Origin: Icerya purchasi
Lineage: Eukaryota > Arthropoda > Insecta > Hemiptera > Monophlebidae
NCBI GenBank assembly: GCA_039619475.1
Contig: CM077115.1
Location: 301,755,756 to 301,819,755 of the forward strand
DNA: 64,000 bases
Direction of reading: 5' to 3'
This document shows, piece by piece, positions 10,901 to 23,800 of the stretch. Under the pieces are notes generated by a model that was not told the origin of the DNA, searched no databases, and saw only the letters and a list, made by a program, of their open reading frames with translations. Every line of letters starts with the position of its first letter. The first letter of the stretch is position 1. Made by a program: the position numbers and the translations under genes.

Positions 10901-11723
10901 ACCACATGGTCTATTTGAAATTCGCCTAATTTGGAGTTTGGAGACATCCATGTTTTCTGTTTCCTCGGTAGGTGTTTGAACGCCGTGGATTTCATGATCA
11001 GGTTTGCTGCTCTGCACAGATCTATTAGTCTTTTTCCATTTTTGTTAGTCCTTAAATGGGCTGGGTATCCTCCAACAATATCTCTGTACTTCTTTTCTCT
11101 GCCTAGCTGTGCATTAAGATCTCCCAGTAATATAATTGTGCGTTTCTTACTTCTAATTCTTCTCAAAAAACATCTGTTTCTTTTTTATTGGTCCTATTTT
11201 TTTGATTTATTGGAGCATGCGCATTGACTAACGCGTACGTTTTATTTTGTATGTAATGCTAAGTAGAGAGATTCTACTGTTAAATGACTGAAAATCTACA
11301 ACAGAATTCAGGATCCGGCAGTTAACTGCAAAAGCTGTTCCTAAATAAGCATCGTTGTTTGTTTTTACTCTTGCTGCTTTTCCTTTGAAAATTCGATATC
11401 CCTCAGATTCAAAAGCATTTTCATCTGTATATCTTGCCTCCTGTATTGCAGCGATACATATAGCATACTCCCTCCTCAGAGCATTTATCAATTGTTTCAG
11501 TTTCCCTACTTTTTGTAATGAATTAATATTGTGTTGCAAAAAAGTTTATCTGTCGAAAACTAATCTTTCTAAAAGGTTTACCATCCTTCGAGCATGTTGG
11601 TGCAAGTTCTCCAGAAAATGTGCTTGCATTGCCTACGGCAGTGGTGAATTGGTTACCACCTGGAGTAGTTAAATGATTTTTCTTTTCCATCATGCCTTCC
11701 AGCTGAAACCGAAATACTGCCAA
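10901..11723 (-). pseudogene. LINE apurinic-type endonuclease remnant (5' half)
   Basis: The reading begins near 11723 and shifts frame at a T-run near 11530. It passes through NINSLQKVGKLKQL, the AAIQEARYTD motif with a catalytic glutamate, and GDLNAQLGREK with the active-site D/N pair. It stops where the hAT enters, after QIDHVV. The missing end, with the DSDH motif, lies on the other side of the hAT at 7651-7570. This is the exonuclease/endonuclease/phosphatase fold that nicks target DNA for LINE insertion. Sequence from about 11750 to 12050 is probably its 5' UTR. Confidence 0.7.
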
Positions 11724-12051
11724 GATTGTTAGTCTTGGAGGGTAGTAGCTCTACTCACCAGAGCTGTGGAACGCCGCCATTGACCATTTATTACAGTTCT
11801 TCTGTCGCCGTCTTAGGGTGATAGACCTGCCTCATCTATATCCAGTCTATGGTCTTTCTACAGTCTCCGTATAATTGCCCTTCATAGACCCCCCTTACAC
11901 TCTTTTGTTTACCAAGGTTGGTTACCCGTTCTCCATCAAGCATTGTCAACAGGGGAACCTCGTGAAGGCGAGTGTGGGGTAGAAGTGGAGAGGCTACAGC
12001 AAACCTCTTGAGCGTTTGTATATTGCACATCACACTTCCTCGGGTTCCCCC

Positions 12052-12099
<48 letters not shown>
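12052..12099. repeat. (TG)n(TA)n microsatellite
   Basis: A short TG run followed by about 19 AT units, at the 5' border of the RTE-like LINE. Confidence 0.95.
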
Positions 12100-12103
<4 letters not shown>

Positions 12104-12631
12104 AAGTCTGAATAATTCATGTTTACTGTTCTCGGTTTTGAAATGATTAAAAAGAATACTTCGTTAGTTATCAAATCAACTTTTTTTGATGCGTGGAGAG
12201 GGGGGCTCCCATTAACTTAATTCATCGTCCTGAAAAATCATCTTTTCACGCGTCCATACTTAAATATTTTCGATTTGTTAAGCATTAGTAACAATATGAG
12301 TTAATTTTTAATATTCAGTAATGATTACTAATCAATGGCAAAGATTAATTTTCTTTTCAATTTTATTTAAATATGCAATTTAAAATTTTTTTAAAACTAC
12401 CTTTTATGTTAATGTAAAAAACACGAATATTGTGCGGACTTTTTTTCCCTCTTGCTATTTTTTCTGACTGCGCGTTATTGAAACTACTGTGATGACTTGA
12501 GTGGTTTTAGCCGACTTGCTTCGTTCCTTCGTGTAATGTGTTATTTTAACATTAAATCTTAAAGAGCTCACATCTATTCATTGAGCGATAATACTGTTAG
12601 TTAAATGTAAAACATATTAAATTGTAACAAA

Positions 12632-12725
12632 TGCAAATATAACAAACGAATTTAAATTTATAAACGACATATATATTAATTAGAAACGTTTTCGGGCATA
12701 GTCCACCATCAGCTAACAATTAATA
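12632..12725 (-). repeat. Dispersed repeat with hammerhead-like motif, copy 2
   Basis: Homologous to 2800-2884. The minus strand reads TTAG, CTGATGG, TGGACTATGCCC, GAAAACGTTT, CTAA. The last core A of CUGAUGA is G here, which should impair catalysis. Comparing both copies suggests an ancestral stem II of GGGC/GCCC. The right-hand terminal inverted repeat seen in copy 1 is not found. Confidence 0.55.
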
Positions 12726-13930
12726 AAACTACACAACGCATGTTCTGTGCATCTATATAATTTGCCAATGATAACAACAATCGATGTTATATGCCTAATA
12801 ATATATAAAAGTGAAGTAGTGTCTGAAAAGTTCCCTAATGAAATTTTGTTTTATAAATTCTACAAATATTTATAGCCTGCTAAGCCAACGAAGTTTGCTC
12901 GTAAAAAACCGAACCGCGCTGACGACACAAAATCAGGGGACGACCTCACAGTAACTTTCAGTCCATTGCGTATCAGATATAACATTCGCTATGTTATCAC
13001 CACATGGTCTGTCTGGATGCAGTCAGGTGGGAAAAAAAGAATGGATGAACTTATGGTGATGAAACAAAAACGAGGTTACTGCTTCCGAGAAGGGGAAGAA
13101 TAATAGAAAGGAATGGTTATGTTATTTTTTTCGATAATATTGAAATACGCGTTAAGTGTCAATACGCTCTCTTACTAGTACACTATTTTGAACAACACTT
13201 ACTTTCGGCAACAAAACTCGAAGGGACTTCTTTCGCTTGACAGACTATAGACTAACATTATTACATTTGACATTATAAGGCAAAATAAGCTTTTAATCGT
13301 AATCGTTGAATTCTGATATTATGTATTTTATTTAACGAATACCCGAAACATGTAAATGTTTTTACAGCCGACACGAATTTGATTTTATTCTTCTTTTCTG
13401 TCCGTTCTCATTATTATTATTATTGTTCCCCCCTTTTTTTTGTTTCTGTTTAAGTTTAAATAATTTTCCAATTTTATTTATTCTATTTTTACGATTTTCC
13501 TGTCTCTTTCTCTGTATTTTACAATAAAACTTGTAATGCATCCGTGATTTGCAGATGCGCAACATTGCTTTCATTAAACTCTGAGCAAAAATTAAGTTCC
13601 AAATTTTTATCTCTATTCGTCAATAGTTCCATTTTAACCCCGAAATTATTAAATCAGTGGTGATGTAAGTTATCCGATATTACTTGAAATAATTTCGATT
13701 TTGATTATAATGCATTTCAAGCAAAAAAGTTAATGAACGATACTTATAAAGGAAACAGCATTCCTTTTTAGAATAAAATTATGGCGTGAGTGTTTTAATA
13801 AATTAAGTAGGTACTCTAAATACTTCCATTAATGTTTGGGGGTAGGTTTATAATAAAAACTACAGAATGCGCTCAATCTTACTAGAAAAAAGACACGTTA
13901 TTTCGATATATTATATGCTTCATATTAGCT
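12726..13930. other. No gene recognised
   Basis: AT-rich. The 12790-13100 part has somewhat higher GC and may be decayed transposon. A minus-strand ORF at 13362-13574 is a lysine- and asparagine-rich product of low-complexity DNA and is not accepted as a gene. Confidence 0.4.
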
Positions 13931-14500
13931 TCACTGATAAAACTTTGTATGTTTGTAATGGAATTTCGGAATCCATTTTTCATCCACTTCCCGATGTCCG
14001 ATTGATTTGAAATTTTTATTAATTGTCAGTACTCGACGACGACAAGGCAATATTATGCAGAAAAAAAAACACCTACGCCCGCAAATAAATTTAAAAGATG
14101 TAAATATTTATAAACGGAATAATTTTTATTTCCCACGAAAACACGACGGATCCTCAACCGGTTTCATTATGTGTCCAGCCATGATGCGGCGGCTTGGAGA
14201 AAAATACCGTTGCTTCTGTCGAGCCGCCACATTGTGGCGAAAAGCATAACAAGACCGGCTACGGTCGTTTTCTCCAATTCGCCGCATCGTGGCGGGAAGC
14301 ATAATGAAACCGGTTGAGGATCCGTCGCGTTTTCGCGGGAAATAAAAATTATTTCGTTTATAAATATTCACATTTTTTAAAATTTTATGTACGCTTTATA
14401 TTAACATCAGCGGTAACTTTGTAAGTTTGTAATGGAATTTCGGAATCCATTTTTCATCCACTTCCCGACGTTCGAATGATTTGAAATTTTTACTAAAGCT
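13930..14500. repeat. Compound palindrome between direct repeats
   Basis: A long imperfect palindrome has arms at about 14102-14215 and 14255-14368 (GGATCCTCAACCGGTTTCAT pairs with its complement near 14305-14325). Its interior repeats a GC-rich motif of the form GCCGC..CGTGGCG..AAGCATAA three times. On both sides stands a direct repeat of about 85 bp (13940-14025 and 14412-14497; GTTTGTAATGGAATTTCGGA in both). The unit looks like one full and one partial copy of a tandem repeat about 470 bp long. It lies 150 bp beyond the ppan stop codon. Confidence 0.7.
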
Positions 14501-14643
14501 AAAAAACTAAAATCACACGTTTTTACTTTAATAAGAAATAAAAAGGCAACTGGACTTTATAGAGATAGATTGCCGTATTGCATTGTTGAATTTACGGAAA
14601 GAAATAATACAGAACACACTTCTTGTTTTAGAAAATAGAACAT

Positions 14644-14870
14644 TTATTTTCTCCGTTTAAACTTTTTCGTTTTATTTTTATTAAATGTTTTCTTCGAATT
14701 ACGGTTTGCTGGCGATTCCTTCATTATTTTCTTCCTCTGCGAAGTATTTTTATTCATTTTCGTCATACGGCTATCGGGTTTTTTCCTGTCAGCAGTAGCC
14801 ATTTTTTTCTTTTTCCAGAGCGGTATAAAATCGGACTTACTTTTACTGGACGAATCTTTATTAAACAGTC
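14644..14870 (-). CDS. ppan: ppan exon 9 (residues 397-471 and stop)
   Basis: Acceptor TTTTACAG. Begins GLFNKDSSSKSKSDF and ends in a lysine/arginine-rich tail (TKKFKRRK) with TAA at 14644-14646. The AATAAA hexamer overlapping the stop could serve for polyadenylation. Confidence 0.92.
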
Positions 14871-17800
14871 CTGTAAAAAGTACCAGTAATCAAAAAAATG
14901 AACTAATCAATACACAGATGCGCGAATTTTTAATAACGGCTCATTCTAATAAAAGCCGTTGAATGACGGAAAAATGAAATATTATGGAACTGTTGAAATG
15001 ACCTTTATTTATTATTAAACTTTTTACCTTCGTCCGGCTTTTGTCCGACTTCTTTTACATAATAATCGGCATCGTCGTCATTTCCACTTTCGTGTTCTGC
15101 TTCTTCCAATTTACGTTTCATTCCTAAACAAATATTAACAGTCTGGATTACAAACTGAAATGAGGAACCGGGCAGGAAATATTTAGTATCGAAAGTACCG
15201 CAAATATTTAAACAGTAATTTTGTCCATTAATACTTAAAATTCGGGTTATCAAAGAAAAAAAAAAAAAAAAAAGAAAAAAACAGCATTTCTTTCTTTGAT
15301 TTACTTGAAAAAAGTGAAATATTTTAAAAATTACGAAATACTAAACACAGAAATCTTTATTAAAAAATTCAAAAAATATCCCGATATGTTTCGGAGTTCC
15401 ACATTGTTTTGTATCCACGGCCCGTGATTTTATACGTCTGTGCTATCGTCGATAAATGTAACAACCTATCGAGAAATTCATATACTCTAAATCAAATCGC
15501 AATCATTTAATTCGACAAGTACAATACAAAAGAAAAATGCTAGCTTTGGGCCCAAAATAAAATACACTACGGGGACATTAAATATATACGTAAATTCACA
15601 CATACACAACATCAACGACTAGGTAGTTATTTAACCTTAATCAGTTTCACCTGGACACATTAACGCTACGAATTCTATTACCATAACACGTTTAGATTTC
15701 ATTTGTTATGTCCTTCTTTTTTTATTTCTCAATTCCGCTTTGCCAACGCCGGATTTCCACACAAACAAACAGTCTTTAATTCGTACCGCTGCCTGGATCC
15801 GTGGCCACAGGGGTCTGCTGGCTGCCGTTGTTGACTAGAATCGGATCTTTGCAGGTTGACGGAATAACTATGTTTCTTCACAATGACAAATTTCTCCTAG
15901 TTCCTTTACTGTTTACTTAATTATAACCCGGTATACTCTCCTAATTTGCCTGGCCAGCACGGGAGATTAGGCCAACTTATCCCACCAGGGAATTGCCTAC
16001 ATCCAGCAGTGGATCGAAATGGACATATCGTGATACTATTGTTACGAATTTGACTCACATATATAAATTAGGATAAAATTAATTCATGAATAAATGGTTA
16101 CAAAATTGGTTCACATATGACGAACAAAACGCGTTTACTCGCTAGCTTTATCGACGATGTAGCCAGCAACACAAAACGACGAGAAGAGGGTCAGATAATT
16201 CGCGCCATATTTTATACAAATGCGGGTTATTTCCTATTCTTTTACCCGTCGATAACCAGAGCACAGCCGCTAATAGTTCGGAGTAAGCGACCAGTTTAGC
16301 TATCCTTATCAAATTATTATTAATATTAATCCATCTATATGATCTAGTGTCCGACCGAAAGAAAATTTTCAGCCGAAACCGAAGCTTTTTCTTATAATTG
16401 TTTTAACTACAACTTTAGGGTTTTTTAAAAATAAAATTCAAATACGCATCTTTTTCCTCTCCTCAACCTTTCGGTTGGTGGGTAGGCAACCTATTCGTAC
16501 ATTTTTAGCTGTACAGATATGGGTTGTGTACTAGGCAATTATTTTATGAAACGCGAGAGGTGCAGTCCCGTGTCTGTCTGTTGCGTACTGACCTAGCGCG
16601 CATATGATGTAGTATGCGGTGGTTTGCCATTGCCTTCCACGTGATTATTAATAGAGTATTTTTTAATTTAATTCTTGTAATAAGTTCTGCCCGTGACCCC
16701 CGTAACGGAAGACAAGTACTCTAGCAACTAGGCTATCGTGACGACTCCGTTTATCATATAATTTTTTTTATAAAAAAAGTAAAAATTTACCTAACTATAA
16801 TTAAACAGTCCAACATTATAATTCAAAAACAAAACTTCTACTTATTGCCTGTTATTGTTATAATAATAGATCAGTTTTTATGAAATAACATAAACACCAA
16901 AAAGCAAATATTCTAAGAAGGTCATATCCATTTTACCACTGTTTTACCGAAAACAACGTGTTTCATGTTTCTATTGAAAGGATTTTTTGAAATTTAAACG
17001 AATGTTAAAGTATAAAAGATATGCTAAATTGACCAGGTTACTACATCGTTTGTTTATCTATTCCTGAGAAGAAACTATTTCGTTTAAATGTATATCTGCC
17101 CTAATTAAGGTGATCATTGTATTTAATGAATGTCAAATATGAAATGGTGTTTTTCATCTTTAAAAAGCACACGATGGAGTAAAATAAAGCATTATACGAT
17201 CAAAATTTCGGTTAAAACCGAAGGTTCGGCTAATAATATTTGGCCGAAACTGAAACTTCGGCCGGACACTCTATATAGATCACGACAATATTCACCGGAA
17301 CAGAATGATGAAGCGTTGTTTCTTCGAAACATGTCGGAATACTTTTTGATTTTTTAAATAAATACTTGTGTTTAGTGTTTCATAATTTTTAAAATATTAT
17401 TTAAAAGATCAACAGAAAATGTATTATAATTATGTTAAAATTAAAGTTAAATATGTCTGAAGTCTGAATGAATTAATAGAAGAGATATGTGAGTATAGTG
17501 CAAACTCTGCGTAGCGATTTACGGACCGGTTGTTACTGTTGAATTAATCCTAATTCTAAATCTGCTTTAGTCGTTCAAAGAATTAGCGTGCACGCACAAT
17601 AAGACTAGTATCTAGGGCATGAAAAGTGAATTTTAATTGTTATTTGTTCGCATTTTTTATACTGTAATCGTAAAGTGTGTTGTACGCAGTTATCGAGTTG
17701 CGTTGTACAAGAGGATACTGATGATATCAAGCATTTTTTGTAGAAGTGACGGCGATTTTATTAATAAGAGTCAATATGTTTGGGAGAATTCAGTGTTGAA

Positions 17801-20800
17801 TGTATGCCGGAGATTTCGGTATAATAAAGGACATAATGATTAATTCACAGATATCTATTTTACACGGTTTGAAGTTTACTGATTATAAAATTCTACCACA
17901 CCGCACGGGACAAGTGTAGAGTGTAATTAATAAGATGTAAACGGTGTATATAATTAATATTTTTTCTGATATTCTTTTTTACTTTTTTATTTTTTTTTAT
18001 TTTTATTTTTAAATATAATAATTGTATGTTTTGTAAATATGTATATAAAAGTGTAAGGGACTACGTGCATTTGAATTATTACCAATGTGTAGTCTAATGG
18101 TTAAAAAAACAAAAAAACAAAACAAAACATGTGTGCGGGTAGTCCTCTGGAAGTATACTTATAATCAAAGGAAGTAGTCAGGACGACAATAAGATAGATC
18201 CGACGATATTAAGCTTCGATCGTCTGTTAAGTTATTTATATAACCGAGGATAACTTAACTGGTTAATTTTTTGATATGTTCAGCGATTTTGTATATTAGA
18301 GCCAGTTTATGACTAAAGGACGGGCTGGAAATGTTAACTTTGTGTATTTTTGACAGCGGAAAAATGTATTAAAATTTTAATAAACAACATAAAAAGTAGA
18401 GTAAGTAAAAAACACACCAATATAAAACAATTAATTTACATTTATTTACTCGTTTTTTACTTACTACGTGTTAAAATAAAAACAATGAGTAACAAGAACC
18501 TATATAATATAAAACGTATTGAAATTTTAAATTTATAATATATTTTTGTAAGTTGATTTTTTTATTTGACAAACTAATCAGAAGTTACGATTAAAAATGA
18601 TTTAAGAAAAAGAAACGAAAAAAAAAAATCAACAAAAATGCAAATAAAATTGTTTTAATACATCGTAATTCGCATTTTAATTTTTATTTCTTTTTGAACT
18701 TTTAATTATTTAAAATTATTACTTACTTTTGGGCGTAAGTGTAACAACCGTTAAAGAAACACATACAAAAAAAAAACAAAAAACAACAACAAAAAGCAAC
18801 ACGAAAACAATGAAATTGATAAAACTGTAATTTTTAGACGTAAATATAGACACTAATTGAAACAAATTTTATGCCCTTACTTTGACTGAACGTGAACATG
18901 AGAAATAATTAAAAAAGAACAAAGATTAGTGTCGATTTTGTCGTTAGAATCTTTTTAAAAGAATAAATACTCTCAAAACTGATTCCGACACTCGTAAACG
19001 TTCTTGAGTACATCGTTCGTTCACTAATGCGACACAAATTGTTGATGTGATTGAAAATAGAAAATACTGTTTTTTCATCGCACCGCCTACACCTAATCTG
19101 TATACTTCAACATGACGGTAAGAAAATAGTAGAAGCGGAAGAATTAAAAATATCAAAGTAATATATTACCTTCCAGGGATTTTTGCTTATGAAGTTCCTT
19201 TTCTTGCACCTTTCTTTTTACATTTTCCTCTTGTATACGTTTTCTTTGTTCTTTAAGACGCCTATAAAAGCAAAAAATTATGCGCGCACATTTTTTAATA
19301 ATACATGAACACATTTTTATATATATTTTTTTAAAATAGTAAATACATTTTTTTCAAAGCTGCAAAATTGACCTATCGTTTAATTATACTGACGAAAACT
19401 GATTGTAATTTCAATCGTTAACTGATTAAATATAAATTATTTCAGCCTGTGGTGGTTTGAGAATTTTACTTAGGACCGAAAATTCTGCATCTTAAATTTT
19501 AATACCTTTAAAAAAGACAAAAATAAAAAGAAGAATTCTACTTCTATATTCAAAAATTATAGCGTGCCGGCAATGCGCTTTTCATAAAATTAAACTGACT
19601 TCTGCGAAAGAAATATTACACTCCAAAATAACGAATTAAACAAGTTTTTTTTCTCAATTACTATAAAAAGTAAATTCTTTATAGACAAAAATTCAATTTT
19701 GCAAGTTTTGTACATTAGGAGAAAAATCTTAATTATTGATCACCATTAAAAAAGGCAATAAAAAAAAACAAAAAAAAAACAAAACAAGACATAACGTAAA
19801 CTTAATTTCAGCATATTCGAAATTAACCAAGTTGATGTGAGAATACCAGCATTATTCCGCGAGTCCTTTTTTGTTTTAAACACTCATATTTCCAATAGAT
19901 TCATAAATAATATAATTAAAAGTGTCAGTTCTTACTCTACAACTGGCAATGTGTATAATCAAATCTTTTGTCTGTCTATATTAACCACAGTTCTGCTTTA
20001 TATTACTATCCTCGATGCTACATGGAGTAGAGTGTTTCGTTTTTGCTTGTTATAATAAACTCGCGATAGAATTTTAGCATGTAAATGTATCAATTAGAAA
20101 AATCTACATTTACCCAGATGATGATCAGACATCTTACACATTACCACTAACATATTACGTCTCCGATTAGATTTTAAACTACAATTAAATAATACGGTAA
20201 AAAGGGTTATTTTACTTTTTCTGAGCCAACCGTCTTCGAATGATATTTTTCTCTTCTTGGGTTTTTCTGATAAACTGATGATATATAACTTCACCGCTTA
20301 GTAAATCATCCTCAATTTTCTGCAACTATTAATACACATTTTTAAAAAATTAAATTGATTAATGTTTTTTCACATTACACATATGCCTTTTAATAAAAAA
20401 AAAATAAATAAATAAAACAAAATAAAAATTCTGAACGGAATTAAAATTTTTCAAAATATTTACTTGCAGGGTAAGACGAGGACCTAATTCACTTAACCGT
20501 ATAGACGATTTCTGACTTATAAAGTTACCACGGGAAGGTAAATTCTGCGGTACTTCTACGTGACTATTAGGATCATCTTCTGCTTCACTCTCCGACATCA
20601 TACTCGGTCTACAAGAAATAAATTATTCAGGGGTCGGTTATTTTCGATTCCGTAAAACGTTAATAATGAAAAAATTATTAATATTCAGATAAAATGAGTA
20701 TATATGTAATTGTGAAAAAAAATCTTTGACTAATTAAATAATGGCGATAAATCATAAAATGCTTTTTTACAAAAAATAAATACCGACTTCAAGGTTTATT

Positions 20801-23800
20801 ATAAAAATTTAAAAATGCACTAAAAAGCAAAAAATAATTACTCCCGATAAGAAAATATATATAAGTGATATACCCTTAAAGGTGATATCGTAATTGTTAT
20901 ACAACATTAATACTTATTAGAGAGTCGGCATCAAATTCATATTAAAATAATAATTAAAAACCGCATTGAATGTTCATTAAATTGTTCCCAGATATAGTAA
21001 GATGAATTTAATGCCAACTCTGATTAAGGTATTAATGTTGTATAAGAATTACGATATCACCCTTTAAAGCTATATCACACTGATATATATTTTTTATCGG
21101 GAGTAATTATTATTTACTTTTTAGTGCATTTTTATTCAATTAAATTAAAACATTTGAATAAGAACAGATATTTCCACGGTAAAAACATCAAAAGCTACAT
21201 TTCCATGGTAATTTGGCAAATTTATAGTATTTTAAGTCAATAAATCTAATCCGACGGTAAAAACAATCATGAATGAAAAGCATCCAAAAAGCTTCAATCT
21301 CCCGCATTATTAAGGATAACTCAAAAACTATCGGTCAGATCTCGATCAAATTTAAATGGAACCACATGAGAAACAACACTTTTCAAATAAAAGAAGAATC
21401 ATCAAAATCGGTTCATCTAAAAGAAAGTTCTGAGGTAACACACTTAAAAAAATAAAATAAAAATACAGTCGAATTGAATACCTCTTCCTTTTTTGAAGTC
21501 GGTTAAAAATAACAATAACACGATAACGGTCGGCATCTGAGGTTAAATATTTTACTACCTGTTTGAATGTATACCAAATAATCGGAGAAGAGGATAAACG
21601 TCAGAAGTTTAAAAAAAAGGACAATAGGCTAGTTTTTAAAGAAGTACTGGAAATTTACGCATACGAAACCAAGAAAATAGGGGTGTTTAAAAATAACGAA
21701 ACAAGTTACTGTTGGAAAACAAAAATGGCTCGGTAAAGAACACGGAGCATCTTGTGCAGTTAAATTTAAGAAAAATATTGTAAACAACTTAGTAGCAGAA
21801 TTAAAACATTCTGAGCGGAATATAATTGGCCATAATTTTTCACAATTCTGGATTTAACTTTATGTACTCGTCATTTAAAAGTCTAACGTTTGTTGGGAGA
21901 ATTCACAAAAGTAAAGATGAACTTTCAGTAAAATTTATTTCTGGTAAGGGTCAACAGTTGCATTCCAGCTTATTTGGTTTCCAAAAGGACGTAATGACTG
22001 CGTCTACGCATCTAAGAAAAACAGAACAGTGACCGCTATCAGCGCATTGAATAATGTGTCTGCATTTTCTATAGTTTACACTAAGCTAAATGAGACCGTG
22101 ATTTCCTATTCAAATAGGACTGTAAACCAACTAATCCCTTACCAACAACATCATACTACAGTGGGAGAAGAGAAAGACATGAAATTACGTTTGCTCCTTT
22201 TTGACAGAACAGTATTAAATAATTCGAAATCAATTGAGTTTGTATAATATATGTAAATTCTTCAAATATAGAATATATTTTAATCTGTAATGAAAAAAAA
22301 ATCGAGAAATATATTCGCGCCAGGATTTATTAATTCTTTCTAGTCACAGAATACTCTACCGCCAGGAGGTTGTCACGCGACTTTTTCCTTGATTCTAAAA
22401 TCTGTAGCAGTAGAAAGTATGGAACGGAGGATATATTGTTTTTAAATTTATTTGACGTTTAGTATAATAAATATTGCGTTGACCAGACATTATGCTGACA
22501 ATTCTGTCTACGACTGGTTAACATTTTATTAAGTAACTGCAACACCGGCAAAATGTAAATTTTAACATAATGGTAATTACTTATAATTATTTAAATTTTT
22601 ATTTACTTCACTAAATAGTCAGAAATATCCTCATATCTTGATAAATCTGGGACTTTACTTTGAACAATTTTTTTTACGCTTCTTGATATACCAACCGGCA
22701 CAACTCGAATCGCGTAATGTCGGAAATCAATTAAACCTGTTTTATCATTGTAGTTCAACATAACACATCGTCTAATATCAGACAGTTTCACCTGCAAAAA
22801 AAAAATAAAAAGAAAACAAAATAAAACTTTTGTAGTAACACAAGACGTGTTTTTAAGGTCAATATTCATTATATCTTTCATAATTTACATGGTTAGTAAC
22901 AATCTGAATGTTATCGTTTTTGCAAAAATTATTACGTACATTCCGTATAAAATCTCGACAAATTACGATTATATCGTCGCCCAAAGTTTATGAAAGATTT
23001 AACATTAAACTTAAATACAATATATTAAATGATATATTTATGGTATAGTTCACGAAAATTATTTAACGATATACGATCTACTAGTAAACATTTCTTTTAG
23101 TTGGAAATAATTTCAAATTTAGAAAATCAATTATTTCAAACGACATATTTCTTTTTACTACTTCCACTAATTCCAGTTTAAAATATTGCTACTGTAATTG
23201 TAAATTACCGTTTATTAATAATAAATATTATATATTCGTTTATTTATCGAAACTTACAGATAAAACAAATGATAACCTAACTGCAGAACAGCAAAAGTTA
23301 TACAAATTTATAATAGCTCCTAGGCTATAAGATAATTGCGTTAAATGTATAAAATTTCACCCATTCAGAGTAAAAAATTCCGATGGAAGCAAATTAATGC
23401 GATTTATTAAAATTAAAAAATTTATTATTTTCCAAAAGTATATAAAAAAAAAAGTTTTCTAAAAAATGAGCTCAAAGACTAGTGAACTCTAATAATTTTT
23501 GAAATAAAAAATAAGCACCGTAAATTATAATTCAAGAAATTTTAATGGTCAAATATTGATTGAAAAAATAAGTGACTGTACTGTAGTTGATTGTATTTTA
23601 AAATAGTGCTCTATTTAGCCCAAGTTTTGCAAAAAGTAAAAATTAAGTTTTAAGAAAAGCTTCTAAAAAATCTCACAGATTTCTCCATAATAACTACGGA
23701 ATTGTTTAATTCTTTTTAACGGCATATTTTTGTTTGTAAAATTTCGAAAAAATACAAAGTCCAAAAATTTTGAAATTTAAGGGCTACATTCTCCAGAAAT

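Larger units (their letters stand above)
5357..12050 (-). mobile_element. RTE-like LINE, split by a hAT transposon
   Basis: Minus-strand non-LTR retrotransposon with endonuclease at 11723-10901 and 7651-7570, a linker at 7560-6854, and reverse transcriptase at 6837-5551. Visible landmarks are IAAIQEARYTD (endonuclease), LLGDLNAQLG (endonuclease), QIDHVV running across the hAT insertion into a DSDH motif, NNYRDISLLPVTYKIL and YQCGFRKHRSC (RT), FVDFKKAYNSVDR (RT), FADDLAI (RT catalytic YADD-type box) and a basic C-terminus. Without the 3241-bp hAT and one target-site copy it is about 3.4 kb, a normal RTE-like length. The 3' end is a (TAA)n-like tail near 5357-5372. Several frameshifts and stops make it inactive. 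The clade is given by resemblance only. Confidence 0.75.

Noticed and set aside
13362..13574. Minus-strand ORF rich in lysine and asparagine
   Set aside because: Product of low-complexity AT-rich DNA with an asparagine run; no domain or splice support.
16027..16340. Solo LTR upstream of the hAT-like MITE (TGTTACGAATTTGAC start)
   Set aside because: The start looks LTR-like but no matching end, TATA/polyadenylation pair or target duplication was found.
20464..20601. Start of a separate gene at the internal MMSESEAEDD methionines
   Set aside because: It is ppan exon 5; a good acceptor and matching phase link it to exon 4, and homology continues upstream.
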